Source: Virgibacillus necropolis
GTDB taxonomy: Bacteria > Bacillota > Bacilli > Bacillales > Amphibacillaceae
DNA length: 64,000 bases
NCBI RefSeq assembly: GCF_002224365.1
Contig: NZ_CP022437.1
Span: 992,001-1,056,000, forward strand
Direction of reading: 5' to 3'
The number at the start of each line of letters is the position of its first letter. Position 1 is the first letter of the stretch. The notes under the pieces were generated by a model, which was not told the origin of the DNA, made no database searches, and saw only the letters and a list, made by a program, of their open reading frames with translations. Shown in pieces: positions 62,040 through 64,000 of the stretch. Position numbers and translations under genes: made by a program.

Positions 62040-62150
62040 TTAAGCCAAAGTAGTTTTCTTTAACGAACCGGCTGCTTTTACTCGAATTCTAGTGGCATTG
62101 CCAGTTAGGTATGCGAGAGGACTACTGATACTAAAGGGAGGTTTTTGTAG
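62040..62150 (-). pseudogene. C-terminal fragment of an unidentified gene
   Basis: On the minus strand an open frame reads PFSISSPLAYLTGNATRIRV then KAAGSLKKTTLA and stops at 62042-62040, right before the terminator at 61998. No start codon and no N-terminal part is found; the plus-strand nagB fragment begins within 25 bases. The family is not recognised. Confidence 0.4.
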
Positions 62151-62171
62151 AACCGGTTAAGTGTAATTGAG

Positions 62172-62401
62172 GAGTTGAAGAAGCGCCTATACAAATGCTT
62201 ACAATGGGCTTAGCGGATATAATGGAAGCAAAACATATTCTTGTAGATTCTTCGGGTGAAAGAAAGGCTAAGGCTGTTAAAGGAACTATTGAGGGACCAA
62301 TTAATGAAGATTGCCCTGCATTTATATTGCGAGCTCATCCCAATGTTACGTTTATTATGGATGATGCAGCAGCCTCATTATTACAAGCTAAATACAAATA
62401 A
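62172..62401 (+). pseudogene. nagB: 3' fragment of glucosamine-6-phosphate deaminase
   Basis: The frame EEAPIQMLTMGLADIMEAKH, then GPINEDCPAFILRAHPNVTF and DDAAASLLQAKYK is the C-terminal third of NagB. The N-terminal two thirds with the catalytic residues are gone and no ribosome-binding site precedes the internal ATG at 62195. Its normal terminator is kept at 62416-62457. It belonged with the following ROK kinase in an amino-sugar operon. Confidence 0.85.
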
Positions 62402-62415
62402 TTTTTATTTTTCTA

Positions 62416-62457
62416 AGCCTGTTTAAGATAGCATTTATCGGCAGGCTATTTTTTTTG
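62416..62457 (+). terminator. Terminator of the nagB fragment
   Basis: AGCCTG (62416-62421) pairs with CAGGCT (62442-62447) around a partly paired loop, then A and eight T residues. Confidence 0.75.
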
Positions 62458-62515
62458 ATTTAATTCTTGAGAGATAAATAGATTGGTGCATAAATTTTAA
62501 AAGGAGAAAATAATT

Positions 62516-63464
62516 ATGAATGATATTATTATTGGTTTAGATATAGGTGGAACTACTAAATGAAGGCGGGGATATTATTAATAAATGGGAGACACCTACT
62601 AATAAAAAAGATAATGGTATATATATTGTGGACGATATCTGGAATTCCATCACTAATAACTTAGCCAAATTACCAATTGAAAAAAATAAAATTTTAGGTA
62701 TAGATGTTGGCGCCCCTGGATTTGTTAATGAAAAAACTGGAATGGTTTACGAAGCAGTAAATATTGGTTGGGAAAACTTTGAACTAGCCGATCTACTAAA
62801 AGATCGTTCAGGATTACCAGTCTTTGTTGAAAATGATGCAAATTTAGCAGTTTTAGGTGAGAACTGGAAGGGAGCGGGAAATCAAGAAAGAGATATTATT
62901 GCGGTTACACTTGGTACTGGAGTTGGAGGTGGTATTATAGCTAACGGGGTAATTTTAAATGGTTTCAATGGTACAGCTGGGGAGGTTGGTCATATTATCG
63001 TCGATCCAAACGGATATCCATGTAATTGTGGTCGTATTGGGTGTCTAGATACGGTTGCTTCGGCAACTGGAATTGTTCATCAAGCCCTTGATAAGATTGA
63101 AGAGGATCCTACCAGTACTTTGGCTAACTATTATTATAGGAATGGGAATATTGATGCTAAAGATATTTTTTATTTAGCAAGTAAAGGAGATGTGACCTGT
63201 AAGAATAAAATTAATCGAACTGCTGATGTTCTTGGATTGATCATTGCAAACACAGCTACAATAATTAATCCAACAAAAGTTCTTATCGGTGGTGGGTTAT
63301 CAAAGGCTGGGGATCAGGTACTTCACCTCATAACTAAATACTTTCAAAAATATAGTTTAACTAGAATTAGTGATGTATGTGAAGTGAAAATCGCTCAATT
63401 AGGCAATGAGGCAGGGGTTATTGGAGCGGCATATCTTGTCAAACAAAAGCTACAAAACTTATAA
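62516..63464 (+). pseudogene. ROK-family sugar kinase with a frameshift near the start
   Basis: AAAGGAG leads to ATG 62516 and MNDIIIGLDIGGTTK, the ROK phosphate loop, then a TGA. The rest of the kinase continues in another frame from about 62550 (LNEGGDIINKWETPTNKKDN) through GIDVGAPGF, ENDANLAVLGENWKGAGNQE, TLGTGVGGGIIANGVILNG and the zinc motif CNCGRIGCLDTVASATG to the normal end. About 13-14 bases appear deleted after the GGTT motif. The rest is intact and uses no further stops, so decay is recent or this is an assembly error. The substrate would be glucose, N-acetylmannosamine or a related sugar. Confidence 0.8.
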
Positions 63465-63493
63465 ACAAAGATAATAAGCAAAAAGAAGCATAA

Positions 63494-63860
63494 TGAAAAA
63501 TCTAGATTTGGATGAAGCCGATCCATATTTATTGAAACAACTTAAAGGATTTCGGAAGAATATGTATCAGGGGCGCCTTATTAGGAAATGAGGTGCTTTT
63601 TTTAATTTACACCTAGTTCAGACTATTTATTACAAACAGTCTGAACTACTAAGCCTCCTTCACTGTAAAATTGATTTGAAGTCAATATCCGTACACAAGA
63701 TTACCCTAACAGATATCAATAACCTACTTGGTTGAAGAGAATCCCTTACTGTTAATGAGTCAAAATTGGTAAGGAAGTTGGAATAAGGGGATCACTTTTA
63801 AGCGGACTTATAGGGAATTAGAGGAAATGGGTTTATGAAAGTTCCCTCTAGAAGTGGCGG
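63494..63860 (+). pseudogene. Third, decayed copy of the module end plus replisome-organizer gene
   Basis: 63494-63605 repeats the module end (MKNLDLDEADPYLLKHLKDF, then the GGGGCGCC...GGTGC hairpin with a T-run). From about 63667 the frame KIDLKSISVHKITLTDINNL follows the intact replisome organizer at 22377 but is broken by several stops and indels; VPSRSGGIQ near 63840 still matches its TSRGGNQ region. 63861-64000 shows no gene. Confidence 0.7.
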
Positions 63861-64000
63861 TATACAAAAAGGTCATTTAAAAATTTTATTGGCTATCAAA
63901 ATTTTTTTAATTTTACTAATAGTGAATCCTGATGTAAGATTTACTTACCGTTAACGGTTTAACGTCATCAGATAAGAAAGCGTTGCCAGTAAGTTTGAAC

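Noticed and set aside
1-64000. CRISPR arrays, tRNA or rRNA genes, integrases, transposase genes
   Set aside because: None was seen; repeats are limited to the module copies, MITE-like elements and operators described.

Overview
The window is AT-rich, with strong AGGAGG-type ribosome-binding sites, sigma-A promoters (TTGACA-17 bp-TATAAT), U-tailed terminators, cre-like and SorC-type operators and a transcription-terminating SAM-I riboswitch. This points to a low-GC Gram-positive of the Bacillaceae, most like Oceanobacillus, Virgibacillus or Lentibacillus. It is a nutrient-scavenging region made of separate uptake-plus-catabolism operons with patches of decayed mobile or phage-like DNA between them. 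No rRNA, tRNA or CRISPR was seen.

Layout. 1-4416: the 3' part of a bacterial microcompartment (BMC) operon (CoA-acylating aldehyde dehydrogenase, two hexameric shell proteins, PduL, a vertex protein, an unknown protein, malate dehydrogenase). 4574-6844: an Fsr-type MFS exporter and an FCD-GntR regulator. 6962-10455: a polar amino-acid ABC transporter with a lysine-6-dehydrogenase-like enzyme. 10813-11337: a LysM-3D cell-wall protein. 11975-16304 (minus): sodium/solute symporter, YtcJ-like amidohydrolase and M20 carbamoylase-type amidase. 16305-23255: accessory patch with phage-module relics, an unknown membrane protein, a family of tiny proteins, and an inserted transporter-amidohydrolase pair. 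23577-30112: ROK regulator, ferric-type ABC transporter and an argininosuccinate-lyase-like enzyme. 30127-30342: a small non-autonomous element with target duplication. 30445-32955: secreted PIG-L deacetylase.

33127-48065 is a polyol and overflow-carbon block: two SorC regulators, a sulfurtransferase, a zinc alcohol dehydrogenase, glpD, the glucitol PTS (gutM, srlA, srlE, srlB) with a SAF-domain oxidoreductase, then the acetoin dehydrogenase complex acoABCL. Paired TTACAAATGTAA boxes, always 19 bp apart and placed just after the -10 element, lie in front of gutM, srlB and acoA and in similar form before the first sorC gene. One SorC protein therefore probably coordinates polyol uptake with acetoin use. 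49249-53080 encodes a PRD regulator with the UlaBA-type PTS.

53209-55147 (minus) is a SAM-riboswitch-controlled tiny membrane protein plus SSS symporter, probably for methionine or a precursor. Next to it (55610-61624) lies a GntR / PLP sulfur-lyase / TctCBA / UroD-family cluster that looks like uptake and breakdown of a small sulfur or methylated organic acid. The last 2.4 kb holds decayed genes: a nagB fragment, a frameshifted ROK sugar kinase and a third, ruined copy of the phage-type replisome-organizer module.
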